In this document: in pieces, positions 23,192-31,423 of the stretch
How the letters are laid out: each line of letters begins with the position of its first letter
How positions within the stretch are numbered: position 1 is the stretch's first letter
Source of the DNA: Candidatus Sulfopaludibacter sp. SbA3
GTDB lineage: Bacteria > Acidobacteriota > Terriglobia > Bryobacterales > Bryobacteraceae
Reading direction: 5' to 3'
DNA: 32,574 bases
NCBI GenBank assembly: GCA_945861625.1
Contig: CAMAVI010000038.1
Span: forward strand, 1-32,574
Program-made: the position numbers and the translations under genes
The notes under the pieces: model-generated
What the model was told of the DNA's origin: nothing
What the model saw: the letters and a program-made list of their open reading frames with translations, nothing else
Database searches by the model: none

Positions 23192-24597
23192 TCGAGACCA
23201 ACATGATCACCAGGGCGATTCAGGAATCTCCGCTCTATAACAAAGACCTCGCGCCGGTCTCCGCGGACAAGCGTACTTGGGGCATTTACAACTACGCGTC
23301 GTTGTGGGTCGGCATGAGCGTGTGCATCCCCACCTACATGTTGGCGTCCGGCCTGATCGCGGGCGGCATGAGTTGGAAGCAGGCGATCGCGACGATCTTG
23401 CTCGGCAATCTGATCGTGCTAGTCCCCATGATCCTCAATGCCCATGCCGGCACGAAGTACGGGATTCCTTTTCCGGTATTTGTGCGCGCTTCATTTGGAG
23501 TGCGCGGCGCGAACATTCCCGCGGTCTTGCGCGCGCTGGTGGCCTGTGGCTGGTTCGGCATCCAGACCTGGATTGGCGGCCAGGCCATTCATACGATGCT
23601 GGGGATTCTTTGGCCTGCGGTCGCGCATTCCCAGGCGTGGCTGTGGATCTGTTTCGTCGCTTTTTGGGCCCTGAACATTTACGTCGTCTGGCGCGGCCTG
23701 GAGACCATCAAATGGATCGAGGGCGTATCGGCCCCATTCATGATCGCCGTTGGCGTGCTTCTGTTGTGGTGGGTTACGGATCTGGCTGGTGGCCTGGGCC
23801 CGGTGCTGGAAACTCCGAGCAAGTTTCGCACGAACGCCGAGTTCTTCCGGTTCTTTGTGCCTTCGCTCACGGGAATGGTCGGCTTCTGGGCGACCGTTGC
23901 GTTGAACATCCCGGATTTCACGCGTTATGCCCGCTCGCAGAAAGCACAGATGTGGGGGCAGGCGTTGGGTTTGCCCACCACCATGACGCTCTACGCGTTT
24001 ATCGGCGTCGCGGTCACATCGGCATCCGCCTTGATTTTCGGCGAAGCGGTGTGGGACCCGGTCGTGCTTCTCGGTAAATTAAACCGGCCTGTAGTGGCAC
24101 TGATCTCGCTGGTCGCGCTCTTGGTCGCGACGCTCACCACCAACGTGGCGGCGAATGTCGTCTCGCCCTCCAATGATTTTTCCAATCTCAATCCACGGCG
24201 GATTTCCTTCCGCGCGGGCGGGTTGATCACGGGAATCATCGGCGTCCTCATCATGCCCTGGAAACTGTTGAGCGACGCGAATGCGTACATCTTCGGCTGG
24301 CTGATCGGCTACTCCAGTCTCCTCGGACCTATTGCGGGCATTATGATCGCCGATTACTTTGTGCTGCGGAAATGCACCCTGGATGTAGACGCGCTGTATT
24401 CCCTGGACGGAGCGTACAGCTATTCCGGAGGCGTGAATTGGCGGGCCGTCGGCGCGCTGGCGTGCGGGATCGTCATTGCGCTGGCGGGATTGGCCATCGA
24501 ACCGCTGCGCTGGCTCTACGATTACGCCTGGTTCCTCGGCTTCTTTGTGTCGGCGATCGTCTATTTGGGGTTGATGCGGGGCGAATCCGTCAGATGA
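23188..24597 (+). CDS. NCS1-family nucleobase/hydantoin transporter
   Basis: A 469-aa inner-membrane transporter with about 12 hydrophobic helices. The N-terminal block NKDLAPVSADKRTWGIYN, then ASLWVGMSVCIPTYML, marks the NCS1 family, which imports purines, pyrimidines, allantoin, hydantoins or vitamins with H+ or Na+. RASFGVRGANIPAVLRA and PDFTRYARSQ are further family blocks, and SPSNDFSNLNPRRISFRAG lies before the last helices. The exact substrate is unknown; no purine or hydantoin catabolic gene is present. The start is set by the ATGA overlap with the methyltransferase stop. The stop overlaps the convergent zinc-ribbon gene by 8 bases. Confidence 0.92.
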   Translation: MIETNMITRAIQESPLYNKDLAPVSADKRTWGIYNYASLWVGMSVCIPTYMLASGLIAGGMSWKQAIATILLGNLIVLVPMILNAHAGTKYGIPFPVFVRASFGVRGANIPAVLRALVACGWFGIQTWIGGQAIHTMLGILWPAVAHSQAWLWICFVAFWALNIYVVWRGLETIKWIEGVSAPFMIAVGVLLLWWVTDLAGGLGPVLETPSKFRTNAEFFRFFVPSLTGMVGFWATVALNIPDFTRYARSQKAQMWGQALGLPTTMTLYAFIGVAVTSASALIFGEAVWDPVVLLGKLNRPVVALISLVALLVATLTTNVAANVVSPSNDFSNLNPRRISFRAGGLITGIIGVLIMPWKLLSDANAYIFGWLIGYSSLLGPIAGIMIADYFVLRKCTLDVDALYSLDGAYSYSGGVNWRAVGALACGIVIALAGLAIEPLRWLYDYAWFLGFFVSAIVYLGLMRGESVR

Positions 24598-24862
24598 ACG
24601 CCATGGTCTTGACGCCGGAAATGTCGAACCGCTTGCGGCACCGCATGTTCTTGCACATGGCCTTGTCGTCCAGCAGCACCATGTAGCTGGCGAATTTGGC
24701 GAAACGGGCGCGGTCGCGCTCATCGGCTCCGCGCGGCACCTGGTCCAGTTTCTTGCGCACCATCCAGCGCAGATCGTAGCTATCCACGGTCCGGCAAAAA
24801 GGACAATTCAACTGCGACGGCTTGGTGGTCTCCGACTCTCGAAAAAATGCGCGCTCTTCCAT
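24590..24862 (-). CDS. Small zinc-ribbon-like protein
   Basis: A 90-aa protein starting MEERAFFRE. It has CPFC at 20-23 and a second Cys pair near 70-75 (MCKNMRCRKRF), the layout of a zinc ribbon. The middle holds charged and aromatic residues and FAKFASYMVLLDDKAMCK. No family is recognised; a regulatory or nucleic-acid role is possible but unproven. The extended -10 TGcTATAAA lies 12 bases before the ATG. Its 3' end overlaps the NCS1 stop by 8 bases, and its 5' end is divergent from thiE. Confidence 0.65.
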   Translation of the reverse strand: MEERAFFRESETTKPSQLNCPFCRTVDSYDLRWMVRKKLDQVPRGADERDRARFAKFASYMVLLDDKAMCKNMRCRKRFDISGVKTMAFI

Positions 24863-24927
24863 ACTCAGGTGCCCTTTATAGCACAGGCCGCTATTCCGCA
24901 ACCAGCGTTAACACTGCGGGCGGCGGC

Positions 24928-24933
24928 TACACT
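24928..24933 (+). promoter_or_regulatory. -10 box (TACACT), leaderless start of thiE
   Basis: TACACT ends 8 bases before ATG 24942; no Shine-Dalgarno site is present. Confidence 0.4.
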
Positions 24934-24941
24934 GAAAGCGC

Positions 24942-25508
24942 ATGCCGCGCTGTTTCATCACGGACCGCCGGATTCTGCCCCCGGATCTGCCGCTACTGGA
25001 TGTCATGGCGCGCAACCTGGAAGCCGGTGTCGAGTGGATCCAGATCCGCGAAAAAGACTTGTGTGCGCGGGATCTCCATGTCCTTGTACGGCGCGCGCTG
25101 GCGCTGCCCAATCCCAAGGGCTCGAAGATCCTGGTGAACACGCGCGTGGATGTGGCACTGGCTGCGGGGGCCGCCGGAGTGCACTTGCCTTCCGGTTCTC
25201 CTGCCGCAAAATTGTGGCGTGCTATAACGCCCCTGGGATTCCTGATCGGCGCATCTTGCCACAGCGTGGATGAAGTGCGCGCTGCGGAACAAGACGGCGC
25301 GGACTACGTGATGTTCGGTCCCGTATTCCCTCCGCGATCGAAAGAGTCTGCCTTGCCGCCGCGCGGATTGAACGGTTTGGCCGAGGCCGCGCGGGCTGTT
25401 CGCATCCCGGTTCTTGCCCTCGGCGGCATCACGGCTGAGAACGTCCAGGATTGCGTGGACGCGGGCGCCGCGGGAATCGCGGCCATTTCGTTGTACCAGT
25501 CCTGTTAA
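24942..25508 (+). CDS. thiE: Thiamine phosphate synthase (ThiE/TenI family)
   Basis: A 188-aa TIM-barrel protein. ThiE joins the pyrimidine and thiazole phosphates to make thiamine phosphate. The family blocks are WIQIREKDL near 32-40, GVHLPSGSPAA near 79-89, ASCHSVDEVRAAEQDGADYV, and the GPVFPPRSKES phosphate loop, then LALGGITAENV. It is slightly short of the usual 210 aa and could be a TenI-type protein, but all active-site blocks are present. ThiL, the next enzyme in the pathway, is at 30565-31416. The stop overlaps the -10 of the next gene. Confidence 0.88.
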   Translation: MPRCFITDRRILPPDLPLLDVMARNLEAGVEWIQIREKDLCARDLHVLVRRALALPNPKGSKILVNTRVDVALAAGAAGVHLPSGSPAAKLWRAITPLGFLIGASCHSVDEVRAAEQDGADYVMFGPVFPPRSKESALPPRGLNGLAEAARAVRIPVLALGGITAENVQDCVDAGAAGIAAISLYQSC

Positions 25509-25511
25509 AAT
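25506..25511 (+). promoter_or_regulatory. Extended -10 (TGtTAAAAT), leaderless start of the MerR-TPR gene
   Basis: TG-t-TAAAAT ends 6 bases before GTG 25518 and overlaps the thiE stop codon. Confidence 0.5.
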
Positions 25512-25517
25512 TCTTGC

Positions 25518-26426
25518 GTGGCTACTCCCGCAATGAGCCAAAGCTTGCCCCGTGATGCAGCGCGAAGGTTGCTGCGTGTCACCGAGCGGCAACTCAAGTC
25601 CTGGGAGCAGCAGAACCTTCTGCGGCCGGCCACCCACTATGGCTTCCGCGAATTGGTGGCGTTGCGAACTTTGATCCACCTCCGCGCCCACCGGGTTCCC
25701 GTTGCGCAAATCCGCCGCGCGATTTTGGCGCTGGGCCGTAAACTGCGCGGCGTGGACGATCCTCTCACCGAGCTCAGGCTCTACGCCGACGGCAAGAAGA
25801 TTCGCGTGGAACTGGAAGGCCGCGCGATGGAGGCCGAGTCCGGACAGCTGCTGTTCAACTTCGATCGCGTCGAATTGAACCGCCTACTGGAATTCCGCGT
25901 GAAGGAGACTCCCCGGCCTAAGCGCGATCTCCGTCAGGAAGCGGAACACTGGTTCCAGAAAGGGCTGGACCTGGAAGCGGGCGGCGCCCCTGCCAAAGAG
26001 ATCATTGAGGCTTACGAGAAGGCCATCGAGATGGACCCGCACTCCACCGGCGCGCTGGTGAATCTGGGGACTGTGTACTTCAACGCGCGCAACTTCGCGA
26101 AGGCGGAGTTCTATTACCGGCAGGCCACTCAAGTGGACCCCGAGTATGCGCTGGCGCACTTCGATCTGGGCAATCTGTTCGACGAGCGCGGCGACCGCTC
26201 CAGTGCCATGGAGCACTACCTGACCGCGATCCGCATTGTGCCAGCCTATGCCGACGCGCACTATAACGTGGCGCTGTTGTACCAGGCCTCGAATCAGGCG
26301 ATGAAGGCCGTGCGGCACTGGATGACCTATCTGAAACTGGATCCCACCAGCCAGTGGGCCACCATCGCCCGGCGGGAACTCAACAAGCTGCGGGATGCCG
26401 CGGTTGTGCGCGGCTCCGGCCGTTAG
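25518..26426 (+). CDS. MerR-type HTH fused to TPR repeats
   Basis: A 302-aa protein. Residues about 15-75 look like a MerR winged helix: RRLLRVTERQLKSWEQQNLL, then YGFRELVALRTLIHL and VAQIRRAILAL. A middle segment is followed from about residue 140 by three or more TPR-like repeats: AEHWFQKGLDLEA, IIEAYEKAIEMDPHSTGALV, NFAKAEFYYRQATQVDPEYA and SSAMEHYLTAIRIVPAYADA. It is probably a DNA-binding regulator with a protein-protein binding tail. Target genes are unknown. GTG 25518 gives a leaderless start; ATG 25533 is the alternative. Confidence 0.78.
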   Translation: MATPAMSQSLPRDAARRLLRVTERQLKSWEQQNLLRPATHYGFRELVALRTLIHLRAHRVPVAQIRRAILALGRKLRGVDDPLTELRLYADGKKIRVELEGRAMEAESGQLLFNFDRVELNRLLEFRVKETPRPKRDLRQEAEHWFQKGLDLEAGGAPAKEIIEAYEKAIEMDPHSTGALVNLGTVYFNARNFAKAEFYYRQATQVDPEYALAHFDLGNLFDERGDRSSAMEHYLTAIRIVPAYADAHYNVALLYQASNQAMKAVRHWMTYLKLDPTSQWATIARRELNKLRDAAVVRGSGR

Positions 26427-26446
26427 CGGGTCCGCGCGCGGCGCGC

Positions 26447-27298
26447 TTAGTGCGTGAGCGAGTAGATGACGTAGTTGACGCCGATGCGGATGCCCAGCGC
26501 CGAATATTTTTCGGGATAACGCGGTGAATCGGCCCACTCCCAGGAATCGCCCACGTCGGAGTTGAAGTCCATGGTCACCATCAGGCGGCCGTGATCGTCG
26601 TAAATGCCCTTCCAGTGGTCCCGGTAACCGTCGCTGCGGTAAGTGGTGCCTCGCCCCAGCGCCCACTGCCCGGGAATCTGGTAGCGGTCGTCGAGATCAT
26701 AGACGGAGTGAAATACCGGATCGGCGTTGTCGATCTCCACAGTCTCGCGGTCGGGAAACACCACGTCCATGCTCTCGGCGAAGCGGTTCCATTCCTGCGT
26801 GCCCCAGAAATCGTCGAGCATCAGGAATCCGCCGCGCAGCAGGTAATCGCGCAAGCGCTCCGCCTGGGCGCGAGTCAACTTCCAGTCGCCCATCTCGCCG
26901 GCAGCCAGCCACGGCCAGTTATAGACGTCGTCGCCGTCGTCCAGATTGATGGGCTGCTCCACGGAGCGGACATTCAGGCGGGTCAGCCGCCGCAGGGCCA
27001 GCGAAAACTGGCGGTCGGCGCGCGGATAATCCTGCGCCCAACTGGTGCCGCCCTCGCGCCAATCGAAACGGCCCCCGTAACCCAGCGGCCGACTGAAACG
27101 GGCATTGGGATGAGACGGATACATCAGCCGCGCAAATACGAATTCCGCGGGCACGGTGTAGTCCGCGGGCAGGGTGACGTTATCGTAGGGTTCCAGGCTG
27201 GTATACACGCGGAACTCGCGCTGCGCGTAGATCGCCGTGACCGAGGCGGCCGCCGCGCACGCCAGCAACCAATACCGAAGTGTTCGCGTACCAAACAT
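26447..27298 (-). CDS. Exported DUF4159 domain protein
   Basis: About 283 aa from ATG 27298 with a signal peptide (MFGTRTLRYWLLACAAAASV). The remainder is DUF4159: VPAEFVFARLMYPSHPNARF, GGTSWAQDYPRADRQFSLAL, and LRGGFLMLDDFWGTQEWNRF. The middle part looks like a ThuA-like or glutamine-amidotransferase-like fold used for structural or transport roles; function unknown. It is convergent with the MerR-TPR gene. Upstream ATGs at 27328 and 27373 lengthen the protein and would put the hydrophobic segment off the N terminus, so they are less likely. No Shine-Dalgarno site helps the choice. Confidence 0.75.
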   Translation of the reverse strand: MFGTRTLRYWLLACAAAASVTAIYAQREFRVYTSLEPYDNVTLPADYTVPAEFVFARLMYPSHPNARFSRPLGYGGRFDWREGGTSWAQDYPRADRQFSLALRRLTRLNVRSVEQPINLDDGDDVYNWPWLAAGEMGDWKLTRAQAERLRDYLLRGGFLMLDDFWGTQEWNRFAESMDVVFPDRETVEIDNADPVFHSVYDLDDRYQIPGQWALGRGTTYRSDGYRDHWKGIYDDHGRLMVTMDFNSDVGDSWEWADSPRYPEKYSALGIRIGVNYVIYSLTH

Positions 27299-27377
27299 TT
27301 CGCCGGGACACCAAACCCACTTGAGCATAGCATTAAGCGCGGTGGCCGCACGGGGCAGGCGCAAACACCGCACGGGT

Positions 27378-27383
27378 TAGAAT
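27378..27383 (+). promoter_or_regulatory. -10 box (TAGAAT), leaderless start of the DUF2760 gene
   Basis: TAGAAT ends 9 bases before TTG 27393. No Shine-Dalgarno site is present. Confidence 0.35.
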
Positions 27384-27392
27384 AAAAGTATC

Positions 27393-27932
27393 TTGAGCCG
27401 AATCTCTTACGCTTTCCGTAGTTTCTTTTCCATTTTGTTCGGAGGGACGCTGGCCCCCGATATCGCGCTGGCTTTTGGATACGTCAAGGCCGCGGCGGTG
27501 AAGCCCGTCGCTCCGGCGGCTCCACCCAAGCCGGAAGCCCCGCCCAAGCCGCAGGCCGGGCCTGCCGATGGCGCAGTCCAGATTTTGTCCATTCTGCAGC
27601 GCGACGCCCGGCTGGTGGATTTCCTGATGGAAGACATCTCCGCCTATTCCGACGAACAGATCGGCGCGGCCGTGCGCGATGTACAGGCGCAATCGAAACA
27701 ATCGATGGAGCGCTACCTGCGCTTGCAGCCGGTTTTGGATAGCGTCGAGGGCGACTACGTCAAGCTCGACGGCATCGCGCCTGGCGCGGTGAAGCTCATT
27801 GGCAACGTACCGGCCAGCGGCAAGGCTCCCGGTGGCCTGCTTCGTCATAAGGGATGGCAGGCCGACAAGGTCGATCTGCCCGCGGCGGCTCCCGGCTCCG
27901 TTCTGGCGCCCGCGGAAATCGAAGTCGAGTAA
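27393..27932 (+). CDS. DUF2760 protein, partner of the Hsp70 gene
   Basis: A 179-aa protein. The N terminus has a short hydrophobic segment (FRSFFSILFGGTLAPDIALA) and a Pro/Ala-rich linker (PAAPPKPEAPPKPQAGPADG). The domain proper starts near residue 62 with VQILSILQRDARLVDFLMED and ends with GDYVKLDGIAPGAVKLIG. DUF2760 genes are usually found directly upstream of Hsp70-like genes, as here, so a role as adaptor or co-chaperone is likely but unproven. It starts with TTG and is followed after 15 bases by the Hsp70 gene. Confidence 0.8.
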   Translation: MSRISYAFRSFFSILFGGTLAPDIALAFGYVKAAAVKPVAPAAPPKPEAPPKPQAGPADGAVQILSILQRDARLVDFLMEDISAYSDEQIGAAVRDVQAQSKQSMERYLRLQPVLDSVEGDYVKLDGIAPGAVKLIGNVPASGKAPGGLLRHKGWQADKVDLPAAAPGSVLAPAEIEVE

Positions 27933-27947
27933 TCCCCGAGTTCCCGC

Positions 27948-30572
27948 ATGAACATCGGCATCGACCTCGGCACCACGAATTCCGCGCTCGCGTTCATTGA
28001 TTCCGCGCAGGATGCGGATTTCCCCGCGATCCAGGTGCTGGACATCCCGCAATACGTGGCGCAGGGCCGCATCGAGTCGCAGCGCACGCTGCCCTCGTTC
28101 CTGTATTTGGGCGATCAGGAATACACGGGTGTGTACGCGCGCGAGCAGGGCGCGATTGTTCCCACCAAGTGCGTGCATTCGGCCAAGAGTTGGCTGTCGA
28201 ATCCGGACGTAGATCGCACCGCGAAGATCCTGCCCTGGGACGCCCAGGAGGGCGGGCGCGTGTTGTCGCCCGTCGAGGTATCGACGCGCGTTTTGAAGCA
28301 TCTCGCCGAGACCTGGGAGAAGCAGCACGGCTCGCCGATCTCAGCGCACAAAGTGGTGCTGACCGTTCCCGCCAGCTTTGACGAAGAAGCCCGCGAGTTA
28401 ACGGTCATGGCGGCGCGCGAAGCCGGCATCGAGCAGTTGACGCTGCTCGAAGAACCCGCCGCGGCGTTCTATTCCTGGATCGCGAACGACCTCGCGCGTT
28501 CGCAAAAAAGCCTGTTCGACGGCCAGACGGTGCTGGTGTGCGACGTCGGCGGCGGCACCAGCGATTTCACGTTGATCCGCGTGGCGCGCGATGGTGACAA
28601 AATTGATTTCACGCGCACGGCTGTCGGCAAGCATTTGCTGTTGGGCGGCGACAATCTCGACCTGACGCTCGCGTGGCTGGTGGAGGCGAAGCTCGGCAAG
28701 ACGCTCTCGATTCGCCAGCGCAGCGGTCTGCGCCGGCAATGCGCGGCGGCCAAGGAAAAATTGCTGGCCGATGCGGATCTAGCGAGCATCGAAATCACCG
28801 TGCTGGGCGGCGGTTCGTCACTGGTGGGCGGGACGCTGAAGACAGAGATCCGGCGCGAAGAGGCGCTGGAACTGGCGCTCGACGGTTTCCTTCCGGTGTG
28901 CGAACTGGCCGACCGGCCCAAGGAAGAAGAGCAGAGTCCGTTCCGCGAGCTGGGTTTGCCCTATGTTTCCGATCCCGCCGTGACGCGCCATCTGGCGGCG
29001 TTCCTCGCGTCATCTGGCGGTGCGGTTCCCGACGCCATCTTATTCAACGGCGGGTTCTTCATCCCCGAAATTCTGCGCCAGCGTGTCGCCGATGTATTGG
29101 AACACTGGTACGGCAAGCGTCCCATGATTCTCGATAATCGCGACCTGGATCTCGCGGTGGCTGTGGGCGCGGCGTATTATTCCTACGTCCGCTCGACGGG
29201 GCAGGGGCTCCTGGTTCGCGGCGGCCTCCCGCGCGCTTATTTCATTGGTTTAGGTGGGGGACTCGGCGGCGGTGACGAAGAGAACGCGCTGCGCACCATG
29301 TGCCTGGTGCCGCGCGGTTCTGAGGAGGGGTCCACGCTCGAAATCGATCCCGGTAATCTTCAATTGATTACGAACAAGCCAGTGTCGTTTCGCTTGTACA
29401 GCTCCCGCACGCGAACGGAAGATAAGCCTGGCGACGTGATCGAATTTCCTAAGACAGCAGAAGACGGCGAGCCGCATCTGCACGCGCCTTTGAATGCCGT
29501 GCTGCGCTTCGGAAAAGCGGGTGAGCGCCTGGTGCCCGTGAAGCTGGGCGCGAAGCTGACCGAAGTAGGCACGCTTGAAATCTGGGCCGATTCCAAAGCC
29601 AGCGAGCACCGCTGGCGGTTGCAATTCGAATTGCGCAAAGCCGCGCAGCAGGCAACCCCGGCGCGTCCCGCAGCCGTGATCAGCGAAGAAGCACTGGCCG
29701 CCGCCGAGGCGCTCATCCGCGAGGCATTCTCAGGAGACAGGATCGAAGCCGCGCATCTTCCCGGCCGGCTGGAACAGACGCTGGGATTAGGCCGCAACTC
29801 CTGGCCGGTCTCAGCCATCCGCAAGCTGGCGGATCAGATGCTCGAACACGCCGAAGGGCGCAAGGGAAGTGCCGCGCACGAATTACGCTGGTTGAATTTG
29901 TGCGGATTTTGCCTGCGCCCCGGCTTCGGATTCCCCGGCGACGAATTCCGCATCGAACAGGCGCGCCGTGTCTATGCCGAGGGCCTGGTGTTCGCCAATC
30001 AGGTGCAGAACGAAATCGAGTGGTGGATTTTCTGCGGGCGTGTCGCGGGCGGCTTGAACAAGAACCAGCAGACCGACGTCTTCCAGCGGTTGTCACCCAC
30101 GCTCCTGCCGCGCGGATCGAAAAAGCCTCGGCGCGTGAATCCCAGCCTGCTGCGCGAGATGTGGCGCGCGGCGGCCAGCCTGGAGCTTTTGCCGTCACAA
30201 ACGAAGACCCAGCTCGGCGACGAACTGCTCGCGCGCGTTCTGAAGAACGATTTTGTCGAGACCGGCCTGTGGTGCCTGGCGCGGCTGGGCGCGCGCAAGT
30301 TGTTCTACGGTCCCATTAATCAGGTCTTGCCGCCCACAACCGCCGCGCGCTGGGCCGAAGCGTTAATCAAAGTTTCGAAGCCCGCCGACGCTGTCACGGC
30401 ATTGGCCCGCGTGACCGGTGACGCCACGCGCGACTTGCCCGCGCACGTTTTAGCTGCCGTCCGCCGTGAGTTCCCTGATGTGGACTTGCAGGCCGAGCCG
30501 GCTGCCGACCTCTCGGCCATGGGTAAGATCTTTGGTGAAGAGCTGCCGTCGGGTTTAGTTTTTCATGAATGA
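27948..30572 (+). CDS. Hsp70-family ATPase with C-terminal DUF3731-type region
   Basis: An 874-aa cytoplasmic ATPase, longer than DnaK (about 640). The Hsp70 phosphate loops are GIDLGTTNS at 4-12 and DVGGGTSDF at 199-207; LLEEPAAAFYSWI and FNGGFFIPEIL are further actin-fold blocks. Residues about 560-860 are helical (AEALIREAFSGDRIEAAHLP, then WPVSAIRKLADQMLEHAEG) and fit the DUF3731-type C terminus. The usual DnaK substrate-binding domain and EEVD tail are not apparent. It likely acts with DUF2760 upstream. Clients are unknown. The stop overlaps the thiL start by 8 bases. Confidence 0.85.
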   Translation: MNIGIDLGTTNSALAFIDSAQDADFPAIQVLDIPQYVAQGRIESQRTLPSFLYLGDQEYTGVYAREQGAIVPTKCVHSAKSWLSNPDVDRTAKILPWDAQEGGRVLSPVEVSTRVLKHLAETWEKQHGSPISAHKVVLTVPASFDEEARELTVMAAREAGIEQLTLLEEPAAAFYSWIANDLARSQKSLFDGQTVLVCDVGGGTSDFTLIRVARDGDKIDFTRTAVGKHLLLGGDNLDLTLAWLVEAKLGKTLSIRQRSGLRRQCAAAKEKLLADADLASIEITVLGGGSSLVGGTLKTEIRREEALELALDGFLPVCELADRPKEEEQSPFRELGLPYVSDPAVTRHLAAFLASSGGAVPDAILFNGGFFIPEILRQRVADVLEHWYGKRPMILDNRDLDLAVAVGAAYYSYVRSTGQGLLVRGGLPRAYFIGLGGGLGGGDEENALRTMCLVPRGSEEGSTLEIDPGNLQLITNKPVSFRLYSSRTRTEDKPGDVIEFPKTAEDGEPHLHAPLNAVLRFGKAGERLVPVKLGAKLTEVGTLEIWADSKASEHRWRLQFELRKAAQQATPARPAAVISEEALAAAEALIREAFSGDRIEAAHLPGRLEQTLGLGRNSWPVSAIRKLADQMLEHAEGRKGSAAHELRWLNLCGFCLRPGFGFPGDEFRIEQARRVYAEGLVFANQVQNEIEWWIFCGRVAGGLNKNQQTDVFQRLSPTLLPRGSKKPRRVNPSLLREMWRAAASLELLPSQTKTQLGDELLARVLKNDFVETGLWCLARLGARKLFYGPINQVLPPTTAARWAEALIKVSKPADAVTALARVTGDATRDLPAHVLAAVRREFPDVDLQAEPAADLSAMGKIFGEELPSGLVFHE

Positions 30573-30594
30573 GCTGGCCATGAATGAACTGGCT
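30565..30594 (+). repeat. Tandem 15-base duplication at the thiL start
   Basis: ATGAATGAGCTGGCC (30565-30579) is followed by ATGAATGAACTGGCT (30580-30594), 13 of 15 identical. It makes the N terminus MNELAMNELA and gives two possible ATG starts in frame. Confidence 0.85.
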
Positions 30595-31416
30595 ATCGTC
30601 GAGAAGATTCGCCGCCTGGCACTGCGCGGTCCGCAAATCGCGCTCGGCATCGGCGACGATTGCGCGATCTACCGTCCCAAGGGCGGAGATGATCTGCTGT
30701 TCAAGATCGATCCGATGATCGAGGGCGTGCACTTCCGCCGCGATCAGCCTCCTGCAATTCTGGGCCAACGCGCGTTAGGCAGAAACTTAAGCGACATTGC
30801 GGCCATGGGTGGCATGCCGCATTTCTGCCTGGTGTCGCTCGCGATTCCCGATGGCTTCGGCGGCAAATGGCTCGACGGATTCTATCGCGGACTCATGACC
30901 CTGGCGCGCGAGACCGGGACGGCGCTCGCGGGCGGCCACCTGGCGCGCTCGGAAAAGATCTATTGCGACGTGGTGGTCAGCGGCAGCGTCCCACGCGGCA
31001 AAGCCCTGCTGCGTAGCGGCGCGCGTCCGGGTGACGGGATCTACGTCTCGGGACGCCTGGGCAAGCCTTGGAACAAACGCATCGAGCCGCGGCTGGAGTT
31101 AGGCCGCAGCCTGCGCGGCCGCGCGACCTCCTGCATGGATCTTAGCGATGGCCTTTCGCTCGACCTGCACCGGTTGTGCGTGGCCTCCGGCGTGGCAGCT
31201 GAGGTCGCCCGCGTACCCGTGGTTCGCGGCTCCACACTGGAGCGCGCACTGCACGGCGGTGAAGACTATGAGTTGCTCTTCACCATGCCGCCCAGGCGCA
31301 CTGCGCCTTCGGGGACGACTCGAATCGGCACGATCACCAGCGGTAGCCCCGGTGCCGTGCTCTACCAGGGACAACCTCTCCCACTCCGCGGCTACGATCA
31401 TTTCGCTGGCGCATAA
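30565..31416 (+). CDS. thiL: Thiamine-phosphate kinase
   Basis: A 283-aa enzyme that phosphorylates thiamine phosphate to the active diphosphate. GIGDDCAIYRP near the N terminus, LGRNLSDIAAMGG, LARETGTALAGGHLARSEK, MDLSDGLSLDLHRL and HGGEDYELLFT are the AIR-synthase/ThiL family blocks that bind ATP, metal and substrate. It is slightly shorter than the usual 310-330 aa because the middle is shorter. The first 8 bases overlap the Hsp70 stop. With thiE at 24942, two thiamine genes lie in the window but in separate units. Confidence 0.93.
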   Translation: MNELAMNELAIVEKIRRLALRGPQIALGIGDDCAIYRPKGGDDLLFKIDPMIEGVHFRRDQPPAILGQRALGRNLSDIAAMGGMPHFCLVSLAIPDGFGGKWLDGFYRGLMTLARETGTALAGGHLARSEKIYCDVVVSGSVPRGKALLRSGARPGDGIYVSGRLGKPWNKRIEPRLELGRSLRGRATSCMDLSDGLSLDLHRLCVASGVAAEVARVPVVRGSTLERALHGGEDYELLFTMPPRRTAPSGTTRIGTITSGSPGAVLYQGQPLPLRGYDHFAGA

Positions 31417-31417
31417 T
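31412..31417 (+). promoter_or_regulatory. -10 box (CATAAT), leaderless start of the hydrolase gene
   Basis: CATAAT ends 6 bases before ATG 31424 and overlaps the thiL stop codon. No Shine-Dalgarno site is present. Confidence 0.4.
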
Positions 31418-31423
31418 TTAGAG

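Noticed and set aside
31148..31423. Upstream extension of the hydrolase frame into thiL
   Set aside because: The extra 92 residues are a shifted reading of thiL; the signal peptide starts at ATG 31424.
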